64,000 nucleotides of DNA from Nageia nagi (Eukaryota; Pinophyta), in NCBI GenBank assembly GCA_050084985.1, contig JBITNC010000001.1:21948001-22012000 (forward strand). The letters run 5' to 3'. Under the pieces are notes generated by a model. It saw only the letters and a program-made list of their open reading frames with translations. It did not search any database and was not told the DNA's origin. Shown here in pieces: positions 23,200-35,369 of this stretch (its first letter is position 1; every line of letters begins with the position of its first letter). The position numbers and the translations under genes were made by a program.

Positions 23200-24379
23200 C
23201 CCTCTCTTTACCATCCTCCTCCTTCTTAGCAAGCATTACTCCAAATGCATGTTTTGTAGCTGAGACATAAAGCCAAAGGGGTTCTCCACGCCTATATGGA
23301 GCTAACACCGGTGGGTGCAACAGATATACTTTTATCTTGTCAAATGACTCCTAACATTTATTATCCCATTTGAACTCAACATCTTTTTTAAGTAAATGGG
23401 ACATAAGAGCTATCTTATCTGTTAATTGGCATATAAATCTCCTGATGGCCTATATTTTACCTTGTAAACTCCTTAATTGCTTAAGATTTGTTGGAGGTGC
23501 CATTTCTGTAATGGCTTTTATCTTCTTGGAATCCACTTCCACACCTCTTCTTGAGACAATATGCCCCAAGAGTTTTCCTGATGACACACCAAATACACAC
23601 TTCTGTGGCTTAACTCTTAACTTGTACTGTCTCATCCTTTCAAATGTGGCTTTTAGATCTTGAACATGGTCCTCTTTGTTTTTAGATTTAATCAAAATGT
23701 CATCAACATATACCTCAACTGTCTTATGAATAAAATCATGGAACATAGCCATCATGGCTCTTTGGTATGTGGCTCCTGCATTTTTGAGACCAAACGGCAT
23801 CACCTTGTAGCAAAAGTTGCCCCAAGGTGTTCTAAAGGCTATTTTATGTTGATCACTCTCTTTGATTTTAATCTGATTATATCCTAAAAAGCCATCCATA
23901 AATGACAGCATCTCATATCCTGCTAGACTGTCAATGATCATATCTATGTTGGGCAATGGGAAATCATCTTTTGGACAAGCTTTATTGAGGTCCCTAAAAT
24001 CAGTACACACTCTAATTTCACCTATAGGCTTCTTAACTGGAACTACATTAGCCATCCATTCTGAGTAGTCAATGGGCCTTATAAATCTGACTTCCAACAA
24101 TTTCTCTATTTCCTTTTTCACGAGTAATGAAACCTGAAAAGGCATCTTTCGTGGCTTTTGTTTTATTGGAATTGCCCCTTTTTTGACCACCAAGTTATGA
24201 ACCATAAAGTTCTCATCTAACCCTGGCATATCCTTGTAAGACCATGCAAACAACTCAGAATAATCATAAAAAGATTGAACTAATTCATTTTGCAATGGTG
24301 CTTCAAGAAGCTTACCTATTTTTAATATTCGTGGTGTCTCTGGAGAGCCGATATTAACTTCTTTGATTTCTTCATTTAA
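23200..24379 (-). pseudogene. N1 reverse transcriptase and start of RNase H
   Basis: In the same frame as gag-PR. From 24295 it is open for 281 codons. RT blocks in order: AWSYKDMPG, IKQKPRKM, KLLEVRFIRPIDYSEW, VCTDFRDLNKACPKD, FPLPNID, FMDGFLGYNQI, AFRTPWG, FCYKVMPFGLKNAGATYQRAM, and the catalytic YVDD at residues 196-199 (23699-23710). LGHIVS and PPTNLKQLRSLQG follow, then TAG at 23450-23452. Beyond it come the connection and Ty3 RNase H start (RRFI.QLTDK, PVLAPYR, LWLYVSATKHAFG), with another TAG at 23351-23353. The enzyme copies RNA into cDNA; the active site is intact but the frame is not. Confidence 0.93.
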
Positions 24380-26860
24380 CTAGGTAACTTCAGCTTCTGA
24401 TGACAAAGGGAATGGCAACTCTCCCAATCCCTCAATCTTATCTACTCTGGATTCCTCAAAACAAGCATGTATATCTAGACAATGTGTTTGAATTCTTCTT
24501 TCATGCCTTATTGGATATTCTGTTCTAGCACCTAATGTTTCTAAAAAGGCATCATCATTCTGAAATAAATCTATAGTATGTATAGCATCTTCCTCATCAA
24601 TCTCGTAATCAATAACATAACAACTGCTTACCCAATCTTCAATCTGCACTATTCCTGAGTTTTCATCCTGACGAATGTTATCACCACCTTGACACGGAAT
24701 TATACTCGACTGACTTTTCCCTGTTTCTTGCTCGGAAAAAGACCTTCGATGGTCCTCTATCTTTGAAAATGAACGTAGGTGTTCTTCTTCCTTACCTTGT
24801 TGCTGTTCATTGAAGTTTTTGTCTCGACTAATTTCATTGATGTTCGTGATAACGTACAAACCAATCTCGATATCCATCATGTTAATTTTTTGTAATGCTT
24901 TCTTGTAGATCTTATCATTCCTATCTTGAAGGGTTTCATCTTCTGCATCACATGGGATAAATCTCTCTGGGAGGACAAGGTTACACTGCTTAGCCATCTG
25001 TTCATCTGCTTCAACCTTATAGACATTTCCCTCAAAGTAGAATTTGAAACATCTATGTAACGTGGATGCCACTCCCTCCATATCATCTATCCAAGGTCTT
25101 CCAAGGATAAAGTTGAATGAAGGCCTTCCTTCCATGATATAAAACAAAGTATCCATCACTTTATTACCAACCTTAATTGGTAGTGTAATAATTCCTACAC
25201 ATTTTCTAGGTATACCATCAAATCCTTTGACTCTCATGGTAGTTTCTTCCCTTGGAGGTAGCACATCTGGATCAAATTGCTCCAACAAGTGAGTGGTAGC
25301 AATATTCAGGGCTGCTCCTCCATCTATTAATGACCTCTTAACTGTCACTCCAAAGGCTTCCACTTCAATGAACAAAGGTGGATGAAGCCTAGTGACATCC
25401 TTACTAGGCTTCTCGTTAGGGTTAAATGCAATAACTTCCCCTTTACCCCAATTCTTAGCCTTTTCTGCAAAAGCAGCAACAAAAATATTCCGATCTATCT
25501 GACTATTCCTAAAAACCTGATTCATCATCTCCCTATGAGGTGCTAAAATTTGAAGTAACTCAAAAAGACTAACTTTAGCTTGTGTGCTTTTTAATTGCTC
25601 AATTAAATCAAAACTTCTAGGATCTTTTGGTAACTCCCTCTCGCAGGTAACTGGATCAACCATTTCCCTAGCTTTTCCTCTTGTGAGTGCCGCACAAATA
25701 TCTTCATGGAAAATCACATTGACCTGTTGCTCTACCTCCACATCCTGAACCTTTACTGGACACACATAGAATCCATCTTCTATGAGTTTCTGTACCCTCT
25801 CCCTAAGGCTTATACACCCATTAGTAGCATGGCCCTTAGCCTGATGGTACTCGCAATACCTATCTTCCTTATACCAAGCGGGTCTTTCTGCTGTGGGATC
25901 TTCTTCCTGCTTAGGTAAGGGTTGTAACAACCCTTTTACCACAAGGTCTTTTAAGATGTACCTTGGAGATATGGGAAATCTCACAAATTTCTTCTTTTTT
26001 GTCTCACTTGTCTTCTCAACCACATGAATAATTTTCTCTTTATTTGGCGATTGCGATCTCTTCTCCTTTGCTTTTGTCTTATCACTATTGCCATACTTTA
26101 CAAGCCCTAGCTTCACAAGGACTTTTTCCTTCTCTAACAATTTATACGTCATATCAGAAAATGTAAGATGTGTATAATCGATAACATATGATTGTAAGGG
26201 TAATATAACAGCTTCTTTAAAAATGTCATTTACCTCTTTTTTCGTTAATCTGGTCTTCACTTGCTGCCATGTCTTCTTAAACCTTACAACAAATTTGTCT
26301 AGTTGCTCATCACTATCTTATTTGATAGCACATAAATCTGATAGCATAACTTCCTTCTTGATGTTATGATTATATTGCTCCAGAAACAAATTACTGAACT
26401 CCTCAAATGATGTGATGGACCCTTCAGGTAATGCATAAAACCATTCTCAGGCGTCTCCTTCCAAGCTTTGGGGGAAGAATTTAGCTTGCAATCTTTGGTC
26501 TGTACCAATTTTGAGTTCACACTCATCCTTGAATCCTTGTATATGTCTTCTTGGGTCTCCTTCCCCATTGAACTTACTAAAATTTGGCTCCTTGTAGTCG
26601 GATGGTGGCATGTGTCTATGAATCTCATCACATAAGGGACTACCAAATTCGAAAGAATCATTAGGTGGCGTTGATCTCCTTGCCAATCTGTCTATCTACC
26701 TCTGCATACCTTCCATAGTAGCCTAAAAATTACTATTGTCACCCTCAACGCTATTTTGCATTCCTCCAGATCCCTCTGGATCATCATGTCTGGTTTCTAC
26801 CAATAATTCATCCAAATCCCTTTTTGAAAGACTACACAAGAATAACTTAAGCTGCTCCAT
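24380..26860 (-). pseudogene. N1 gag and aspartic protease
   Basis: The ATG at 26860 is chosen because it is the first Met in the frame and lies about 70 bp inside the primer-binding site. TAG at 26723-26725 and 26696-26698, TGA at 26447-26449 and TAA at 26318-26320 interrupt gag. The capsid domain covers about 26590-26270 (FSKFNGEGDPRRHIQGF, LQAKFFPQSLEGDA, FEEFSNLFLEQY, LDKFVVRFKKTW). From 26260 it is open for 626 codons. A zinc knuckle of form C-x2-H-x4-H-x4-C lies at about 25855-25815. The protease active site, LIDGGAALNI, is at about 25330-25300 with D-G-G rather than D-T-G, a form common in Tat elements; GRPWIDD follows. Gag and pol share one frame; TAG at 24380-24382 separates gag-PR from RT. 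Confidence 0.92.
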
Positions 26861-26930
26861 ACTTAAAACACTTCAAAAATAGATGTTAGTCTTAACTAAA
26901 ACCTTTAGGGTTTTAGTATAATGATGTGCA

Positions 26931-26949
26931 GTTCACATCGGGTTCACCA
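26931..26949 (-). promoter_or_regulatory. N1 primer-binding site
   Basis: On the minus strand, two bases after the 5' LTR, the sequence TGGTGAACCCGATGTGAAC begins. TGG pairs with the CCA end of a tRNA. I cannot assign the tRNA; it is not the common initiator-Met site (TGGTATCAGAGC). Confidence 0.7.
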
Positions 26950-26951
26950 AA

Positions 26952-27827
26952 TGTTTACAAATAAAATTGAGCTTGCAAATAAATAAATAGGCAAATATCT
27001 ACAAACTCAATGTTATCTGTATTTAAGCTACGGATAGTAATTTATTCTAGATAATAATAAATAACATAACCAATTCAGAAGTGTAATTGTACCAACCAAG
27101 ACTGTGATTTGTGTACTTACCTCACGGAACGTACCTGACAACGAAAGATGTAGATATTGGTGATGTATTGATGATGAGCTACCTTTCCAATAGCATCGTG
27201 ATCTGTAAGGATGCCAGAAGAGGACCATGGGCAGTCTGTTTTAGTGGTATAAGAGCACCGACGGTGTTCTTCTGTTCACAAAGGAGCACCGGTGGCCTTA
27301 TTTTGATAACTCTGACCTCTCGGTTAGGTCCAAATCTTTAGTATATATATCTCAAATAGCAGTATAATATCAAAATTGATCGTAGATGTCAAGAGAGCTC
27401 GCGTAAGGAAGCACACAAACCATAGCCTTGTAGGCGGTACCGAGAGATACCTTAAGGGGTAGCCACTTACAATACCATATGCGGGATCATGTGTATCCTT
27501 GTTGTTGTGGACTTACTTATTAGATCCCTTATTTATATAGATAATAGATAATACCGCCCATAGGTCGGCGTGCATCCACATAAATAAGGTTAATTCACAA
27601 TATTTAAGATAAACACATCAATAAACAAGATAATTCATGCAATACTCAAGATAAACCATGCAATATTCAAGATAACCCGTGCAATATTCAAGATAACCCA
27701 TACAATATTCATATTCAAGCCAAACATTGATATTATCACTTTAATCCATTCAAAACATATAGTTAGGCCAAGCATATTTCATTAATTTATTTATTTAAAA
27801 ACATAAATTCATTTTTATGTGTTAACA
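26952..27827 (-). repeat. N1 5' LTR
   Basis: 876 bp with the same ends as the 3' LTR. It is the 5' LTR because the primer-binding site and gag lie on its left, in minus-strand sense. The TATA-like element is listed separately. Confidence 0.95.
27530..27539 (-). promoter_or_regulatory. TATA box in N1 5' LTR
   Basis: TATATAAATA on the minus strand, about 290 bp into the LTR. It is also present at 19426-19435 in the 3' LTR. This is a plausible U3/R promoter position. Confidence 0.5.
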
Positions 27828-27832
27828 GTTAT
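27828..27832. repeat. target-site duplication of N1, right copy
   Basis: GTTAT, identical to 18843-18847. Confidence 0.95.
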
Positions 27833-28469
27833 ATAAAGCTATCGATATGGGCATCATATGCCTAGTAGTTCATGATGATTCTAAACTAGTCATAAATCAA
27901 GGCAAAGATAAGATCAGTGAAAGGCATCACTATCTCAAAACTTATAATAGGATATGGTACCTAATGGAATCATTCTTAGCCATTATTTTTATCTCCATTG
28001 TTAGAAAGTATAATCAAATTGCTAATACATTTGTTGTAAAAGGAGTACATTTTAATCTTGCTCATCACAAGAGAGGTAGTCATGGAGTTGAAGTCCTATG
28101 TAGGATAGTTTTTCCTAGTACTGCAAATTTTTGATAGCTATTTAACTTTGATAAATATATTATGAATTTTATAATACATGAATCAATAGCTCACACCTTT
28201 GGTGTAGAATGACACCCTAATTTTTTTTAAGAATTAGATATTATTTAGCTAAGAAATAATATTCTACCCAAATATTTTCTTTCCTTTGAATAATGTTTTA
28301 ATTCTAAATATGTTCAAAGAGCCAAAACCTTGGCTATAAAAAGGAAAGCAATGTTGAGCTAGAAGTTTAACCCAAAAAATGCATAAAATTTGGATCAAAA
28401 TGTTTTGAGGAAGAAAATGAGATGCTACTTTAAATTTACCATCAGTTCATGAAAGTAGTTGCCTCAACT
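27833..28469 (+). pseudogene. Outer element: archaeal-type RNase H, right part, and linker
   Basis: Continues the domain cut at 18847: YKAIDMGI, then VVHDDSKLVINQ (the catalytic Asp of the relatives' G-D-S is kept as D-D-S), KDKISERHHYLKTY, then RKYNQIANT (the last catalytic Asp is replaced by Asn), and VEVLCR.VFP-like at the end, stop at 28134. Behind it, in shifted frames, the linker has an IFSFL..CFNSKYV-like block (about 28275-28320). In plant Tat elements with aRNH ahead of RT, a comparable block lies between the two domains. This agrees with the RT start that follows at 28470. Confidence 0.8.
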
Positions 28470-28599
28470 TATGATGATCTAAAGACATATGATAAGAATA
28501 TGATCCAACATAACCATTGAGCTAGAGCCAGAAGTCAAACTATATAGAAAAAAATAAAGGTTGATCAACCCAAGGATAGAAGAAGCCATGAAACAATGA
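28470..28599 (+). pseudogene. Outer element: start of reverse transcriptase
   Basis: Reads YDDLKTYDKNMIQH, then after a one-base shift TIELEPEV..Y..K.RLINPRIEEAMK. This is the well-known N-terminal RT segment ahead of the 'L...I..P' block of gypsy elements. It ends abruptly at about 28600; RT core and RNase H are missing from this place. The order aRNH then RT differs from N1 and C, in which aRNH follows RT and RNase H. Confidence 0.6.
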
Positions 28600-29204
28600 T
28601 GCACCGTCAAATGTTCATAACTTTTGATCCGACCGTCGGATCATCTTGAAATCTTGAGGAGAGCTAGATATGGGTTTTTATCATGCAGTGGCAACCTCTT
28701 ATGAGAGGCATGCATCCAAATGGAAAGTTTTTTGATTGACCTAAATCCATCATTTAGTGCCTCAAAATTAGCTTTTAGTGTCAGTTTTCAGGATTTTTCA
28801 ATAAGTAGACTTTAATATCTTTTGTTGTAAGAGTTTGTTTAAGATAATAAGTGAGAGTTCCTTTAGTCCTTGTTAACTGAGCTTGCATGCCCAGTTTGGC
28901 CATGATCTGAGGACCTTTTTATTTTCATAAAGTTTCCATTTGTCTATTTTTAGAAAGTTTCTATTTTTAGTAAGTGCTAGTTTTCAGACGGTTCATGATT
29001 TTCTAGAAGTGCAAGTTTTCTCTTGGCTATATGAGCTATTGTAACGGACCTAAAAAAGGTAGTGCAGATTTAGAAGAATAAAATAAAGTGTGTGTTAAAA
29101 AAAGGTTATTCTTCCATTGGTTTGCTTGTTGTGTAAATCAATTACTTTTGGAGATTTATTTGGATCTTCTAAGGGAATCTGCACCAAACAAGAGTTGGTA
29201 AAAC
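28600..29204. other. unassigned segment between Outer RT start and element C
   Basis: Less AT-rich than its surroundings, with ccgaccgtcggatc and gtaacggacc. No coding trace. It could be an LTR or 5' end of element C, but it does not resemble LTR beta-1/beta-2 or alpha, and I see no second copy. Confidence 0.3.
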
Positions 29205-30140
29205 TCCTTTGCATCAAAAGGTGATTTGAGGTGATTAAAGAAGACTAGAAGGAAGAGGAAATATACCCCATATTAATGATAATAAACAATCATTAATCCA
29301 AAAATGTATCTCACTTAAAGTATTCTTAGTGCATTATCTGCTCTTCCTTATCAAAATCTGATTGAAATTTGCTAACATAAGACTAAGAAAGGAATTTACC
29401 TCATTTAAATATTTCCCCAATGGAAGAGGAAACAAATTACATTAATTGGGAATGAACTATCCCCTTAAAGGATTAGTAAACATAGGTTATAAGGTAGATT
29501 AGGTTCATTTAATTTGGTAAATGAATTTGGATGGGTGCCTACAAATACATATTAATCACTCTTAAATATCCAACTATGCTCTTCCTTTACACTGAAAGGT
29601 GATCTGAGGTGATAAAAACAACTAGATAAGAGGAGTACAGGAACCCACATTAAATTCAAAAATTGTATTCTCATTAAGGTAGTAATGAATCTCACTTAAA
29701 GAAACCTTTCTCTTGTATCTTTATATCCATGTTGAAAGGATATCAAAAGGATTTATGATTGGGAAAGGAGGGAATCAATCTCATTTAAAAATTCCCCTCA
29801 AAGGGAAAAGGAAATTAACTACACTTAAACTTGGAATGAACCATCATATTAAGGTTAATGAATCTTAAGGGTTGTTCTAAATGAAGAATATACACTGATA
29901 AAACACATGTTTGTAGCATATAAGATCAAGATAATAAAGGACATGAATGTTGGGTTAGATAGTCTTTTATTTTCTTTATTAAATGCATAAACATAAAGAT
30001 CTTTAAACAAACATTAGCAAGTTGAATTTCATTATCAAATCACATTGCCAAGTGAAGCTATATTGTAAGATGGTTTATTGCATTTAGTATTAAATAAAAG
30101 CTAAAAAAAAAAGAGATTAACATTTGAGTTTGTTTTAGAT
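29205..30140 (+). other. leader of element C
   Basis: Non-coding stretch homologous to about 4550-5220 in element D (shared ggtgat..gaggtgat, ggaatgaac, ttaaatgcata(a/t) and similar blocks in the same order). It contains several near-repeats of 'ggtgat(t/c)tgaggtgat' at 29220 and 29600, so part of it is an old internal duplication. Confidence 0.5.
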
Positions 30141-30149
30141 AAATTATTT

Positions 30150-33100
30150 GTGGTATGTTGGACCATAATGGTTGTAACTAAATCTCAAACATCTAAAAGA
30201 TGTCATCAAGATGAGTCTTATCCCCTTGAATATAACAAACTTGGAGATAGGAATGCTATGACATATGAAGATCCTAATACTCTCAAGTCTAACCAAGAAG
30301 GAAAAGGAGGAATAGCACCTTCTAACCCTCATTTATTTAGTAAAAAGTTTCCTAAATAAGAGATCTCAAAAGAAGAAGAGAACATAACTCTAAGAACTTA
30401 TTAGGCCTTAAAATCTACTGTTAAACAATAGTTGAATACCCAAGCTACCCATCCTTGATAAAGAATCTCCTAAGGTGATATCATCATATCCAACTACATA
30501 CCAAAAACTTGTTACAACTCTTAGAAGGGACAAATTAGCAACTATGACTAGTCAAATTAGAGAAGATCACATAATCCCAAGGACTTATCAAATGATACAA
30601 AAGAAACTTCAAAATGAGTTTTTTGGAATGAGTAGACCTCCCTCGCTAAGAAATCCTCTAAGAAGTAGGATGGAAAATCCTAAGACCTACAATGAATTGA
30701 AATAAACTCTTCAAGTTGACATTATGTAATCATATATGTATTAGGCATAGAAGGAACTTGAACAAAATCAAAAGCCCAAGAAAATGAATCATATCACTAA
30801 AGAGCCACCTAGGGGAGGTATGCCAAGCTTCATCCAAAACCCAACCCAACAAGAGAAAAAACCCATCCCCAAGAATATGAGGATTTAATAATAGAAGAGG
30901 TTTGTAATCATATCCATCAATTAATAATGGTAGGATAACCTTATAGTTTATTCAAGTACTTTAAGGAATCAAGAAAATAATTGGTTTTGGAAAAGGATAA
31001 ACATAATCTCATGGACCCCCAACTTGGGTTAACTAAAGGGGAATGCTACACAATCCCTTATGAAACCAAGTATAAACCATGAAATTGTAGTTCTACCTAA
31101 TGGAAATAAAGTCACTATATTGGTAAGAAATAATATGTTTGAGATTTAGTTACAAGAGAAAAAATGTCTACACATCTTGATGATTTTGATTGGGTTTCCA
31201 TACACACCACTACACTGTCTACACCTAGAGAAAAGGAGAAAAAATGTCTTATAGTAGGAACCTTAAATGTTGAACCTAATCCAAAGGAGCCCCCTCAATG
31301 GTTTACTCAAAAATACAAAGAAGTTGAAGAAGAAATACATCTAAGAGAAATGTAGGATTTGGAAAATCTAAAAAAGATAAGAAGAGATGAGATAATAATG
31401 AAATTGTTTAGAGAAAGAACTCTAAAACGCTATGCAATAGGAAAATATGAAAAGATAAAAGCAACTAGAATAAGAATAGATGGATGCTAAACTTTTGGAA
31501 TAGGAATTTCTAAAAGAGGAGAAATATCTTAAGAAACAAGCTAAGGAAATTGAATGTAAAGATTTAATTAGACTATACCTCTAATATAAGAAGAAAATAG
31601 AAGAAAATAAGACTTAAGGTCCTGAATCCAAGAAGAAAAAGTTGATCATAATGCATTACAATTTTACAAAGACTTGATACTGTAGAAAGAGAAAGGTTGA
31701 AACTAGAAATTCCTCCTTAAAGAAAAAAAAGGTTTAGCCTCCCATAGATCATGATGAAATTAGCTTAACATTAGAAGTAAAGAGTGGCTCTGATCAATCT
31801 GATGAAGAAGAAGTTAAGAAAAAATAAAATAAGTCTAAGATAGATTAAACCACTATTGTGTCCCTCAAAATCCATAAAACTAAAAGCTCTCACAAATGAA
31901 AGAAGTCCAATTTAGCAAAAGACTCAGATGATGAGGAAGAATTAAAAAATGAAGCTATTTGGAAATGGTTATCAAAAAGAAAATAGCCCAAAGCATTCCA
32001 AGGAATGAGGGAATCACTTAAATCTCCTAATCCATTGAAAAAGCCTCCTTCTTTTTCTCCTCCTAGTAGTGATGACTCTAAGGTAGAATCTAATTCAAGT
32101 TTAGGGGAAGAAATACTTGAGAAGCATAATAAACAAGGTAAATATGGCCATAAAAATAAAAAAGAAAAGAATTTGTCAAAACTTTTAGATCAAATGATGA
32201 ATGATATGATAAAAGAGAAATTTAATTTTCATGTATTTAAAAAATTATCATTTGAAAATATATACAATGACCCCATTCATCCTAGCATTCCAAAAATGAA
32301 AATGACTTATAAATATGAGATATCAAATATTGGACATTATAAAGGAAAAGAGGATCCAAAAGAGCATTTGAGATAGTTTAGTTTTGCATGTTACTTAAGA
32401 TATAATGATGATGCATTGATGTTATGATATTTTCCAATAACTCTTGTGGGATAAGATTTAGATTGGTATAATAGTTTACCCAAGTATAGTGTATATTTGT
32501 TTAACCAACTTGCAGATCTATTACAAGAATATTTTAGAATAAATATTCATGATGTAGCATTAATTATGGATCTCACAAAGTTATAGCAATTTCCATATGA
32601 GAGGCTTACTGACTATATTTCACTATGGAGAGTTATACTTATTGGCTTTCCCCATACCATACCTCAAATGGAATTGGTTAAGTTGTCCAGTCAAAGTTAT
32701 TTAAGACCTATTTTGAGTATTCTTCAAATATAAAAATATAAAATATTTGAAGCTATAGCTCAAGTTGTGATAATTGAGAAAGTTAAGATCTAGTATGGAG
32801 AATTAAAAATTAACAAAAAGGAAATATATCCTAAAAATAAACGAAATCAAGTTGAAAGTAGTAAATAACCTCATGCTAACCAAGTATCAATTCCTAAGGA
32901 TAATGGGACACCTTCTAAAGAAGAGAAAACTAGGGAAACAAAACCAAAATAGAAATTCACCCCACTATCAAAATCCTTGGAATATATTTTACAAAAATTA
33001 TTGGATAATAAAATTATCACCCTCCATGAGGCAAAACAACCAAGTGATAAAATACAAGCATCATAACGATACTAAGAAAATGAGTTTTGGGCATATCAAA

Positions 33101-33480
33101 GAAAAAAGGGATGTAATACCAATAGATGTTGGACATTAAAACATGCCATCCAAGAACTAATTGATATAGGAAAATTAGATGTTGATAACCTTGTTACCCT
33201 TTCTAATCAGAATTTAAGAATTTACCACAATCCCCTCCCTTCACATCAAACCAATACTATGGGAGCAACATATAATCAAGTTGATTATACTTATAATAGA
33301 GGAGATAATCAACCCTTTGTAGATATTATTGGTATCACCATCAAAGCTCAAAAGACTAGAAAAACATTAAATAATATAAAAAATAAGTAATAGGTGTAAG
33401 ACCCTCCTATAGTCAAATAAGTACTATTACCTCCACAACCTAAAGTATTAATAAAAGGAATTGTAAAATAGCAATTGAAG
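30150..33480 (+). pseudogene. element C: gag relic with long N-terminal extension
   Basis: Open stretches at 30150-30359, 30475-30705, 31164-31355 and 32005-32376 form a Lys/Glu/Pro-rich N-terminal part of unusual length (about 2 kb). The capsid-like domain spans 32320-32800: GHYKGKEDPKEHL, DLDWYNSLP.YSV, NQLADLL.EYFRI, LTDYISLWRV, SQSYLRPI, followed by a FEAIAQV-like helix. Near 33110-33170 a knuckle remnant reads GCNTNRCWTLKHAIQELIDIGKL. It is closely similar to element D over the whole capsid part. Multiple stops and frameshifts are present. Confidence 0.75.
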
Positions 33481-33639
33481 ATAGCCCTTGTGAAGATGAG
33501 CTTTTTTGAGATTTTACAACAATCTCAAATTTAAAGAGATGCTATGAATCAAATATTGTAAGAAATCAAGATAGATATCAGTAATCCTAGAATTTTGTAG
33601 CCTTTCTATAAAATATCAAGATATTACAAAAGTCAATAA

Positions 33640-35360
33640 TATTTTTTTATAAACATAAGATCCAAACCAATGATAGTTCTCAAGGATTGGATCCTCCCTT
33701 ACACAATAATGGGTTGGGTTGATGGTAAACTATTCAAAAGAATTGCAGTAGATGAGGGATCAAAAATCAACATAATGTCTTAGAAAGCATTTCAAAAATT
33801 GGGAATCTCTTATGACCCTATTATGGCCCCTTCATTATAAATTAGAGCCTTTAATGATGCTTTATGTTCCATAGTTGGTTCCAATTTTTCCCATTATTAT
33901 GGGGGCCAAAAGTATTCCAAGTTTGTAACATGTCATAGAAGGTGACATTATACAATATAATATCTTATTAGCAAGGCCATTGATACAAATATAATAGTGT
34001 GTGCATTCTACATACCATGGTTGTATTAAATATATTCATGAGGGTAAGGTGCATTATGTATTGAGAGATGACTATCCCTATTCTCATTGTAACATAATAG
34101 ACATATCAAAAGGAATAGTTTTGCATTCTTCTCATTTATCCACCATACCCTTGGCACCTTAGGAAAGCTTGCATGTCATATTACAAACCCCACTTTTCAA
34201 GATATAAAATCAAAAGATAGAATCAACACATCAAGTCTCAAAGGTAGAAATAGATGAAAATGATAACCCTTGAAAAAGAAATTATGGTATAGTATAGGAT
34301 AAAGAATTTTGGGAAAGAGAAACAAAATTGCTAAATGATATAAGTAAATCTTCCTCCTCCTCAAAGGTAAATAATACCTTTAGGTATGCAAAAAAAGAAG
34401 TTGAACCACCGACGTCTTCTTATCCAATAATTATTAAGTTTTTAGACCATAATTCGAAAGAATATGAAATTAATAATGGTATTTATCGAGTAGTTTAAGC
34501 TAAAGAAATGGGACAACCTTATGATTCTCCTTTTGTAATTGGTCAAAAGGTCCCCTTAATAGAAAATCCCAAACAAACCCTATTTATCTATTCATGTTTA
34601 GGGATGCCTATTCCCACACCTTTACCACCACCTCATGAAGGCATCTATCAAGAGAACCTAGAATATATTTCTCCTAGTACAAGGGGTTTTGTGTTAAAGT
34701 ACTTTGAAGCATGCCATTGGAACAAGCATGGCTTAGGTCATTATGAGCAAGGATCCCAAGATATAATAGACATTAATTATCAATTACCAAGTGATAAGAG
34801 AGGATTTGGATATCAAGATAACATCCCAAACCCTTGAGAAGTGGTTGAATTAGAAGTTGAGCAAATCAAATATGATGACCAAAATGAGACTTTTATATAA
34901 AAGAAAGATCTACTTTACATTGTAAAACATGATTCTAATATTCAAGAAGAGGGTATAACTTCTAAAATATTTATTTTAGATCTCTTTTTGTAAACATGGT
35001 TCACATAGAGGAAAGTCATGAAGAAACACCTCCGCTACAAGATGAATGTAATTATACCAAATTAATAAATCAAATTACATATTTGAAATTAATGAACATA
35101 CATCCAACTTTTCCTTAATCTCTAATCAATCAACATTGCAAGAATTTAAAGATATAAATATTATGTTTTGATCACATGGAAATGATGTATATACTATCCA
35201 AGAAAATGAAGAATATAATGTTAATGATAAGCATTGGATTCTTGTACTAATTTAGTTAGAAGAAAGGTTGCACATGTTGGTAAAGGAAATTAATGAGGTT
35301 AGTCTCAATGATGACCCACATAACCCAAAGATGATTCAACTAGGGAAATATCTACATGAA
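33640..35360 (+). pseudogene. element C: aspartic protease and PR-RT spacer
   Basis: The protease is recognisable at 33640-34090: MIVLKDWILPYTI-like start, then AVDEGSKINIMS.KAFQKLGI (33742-33800) with D-E-G in place of the usual D-(T/G)-G, then shifted-frame text matching the second half of such proteases (a RPLIQI-like block near 33975). The spacer up to RT contains a 109-codon open stretch at 34508-34837 rich in Pro and Gly, which relatives also have between PR and RT, and an acidic stretch at 35000-35350. The gene is inactive through stops. I cannot tell whether the E in D-E-G is ancestral; N1 has D-G-G. Confidence 0.6.
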
Positions 35361-35369
35361 AATAAATAG

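Larger units (their letters stand above)
18848..27827 (-). mobile_element. N1: full-length Tat-lineage Ty3/gypsy retrotransposon
   Basis: An 8980-bp element with two 876-bp LTRs (TGTTTACAAA...GTGTTAACA), primer-binding site, polypurine tract and 5-bp target duplication GTTAT. On the minus strand, a single gag-PR-RT-RH-aRNH-IN polyprotein frame starts at 26860 and ends at 21007. Both RNase H domains are present (ordinary Ty3 RNase H after RT, then aRNH before IN), which is the Tat hallmark. The frame carries nine stops and two single-base deletions, so it cannot encode a working polyprotein. The LTRs differ at about 34 of 876 positions by my count, without gaps. The inserted target is the aRNH of the Outer element. 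Confidence 0.95.
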
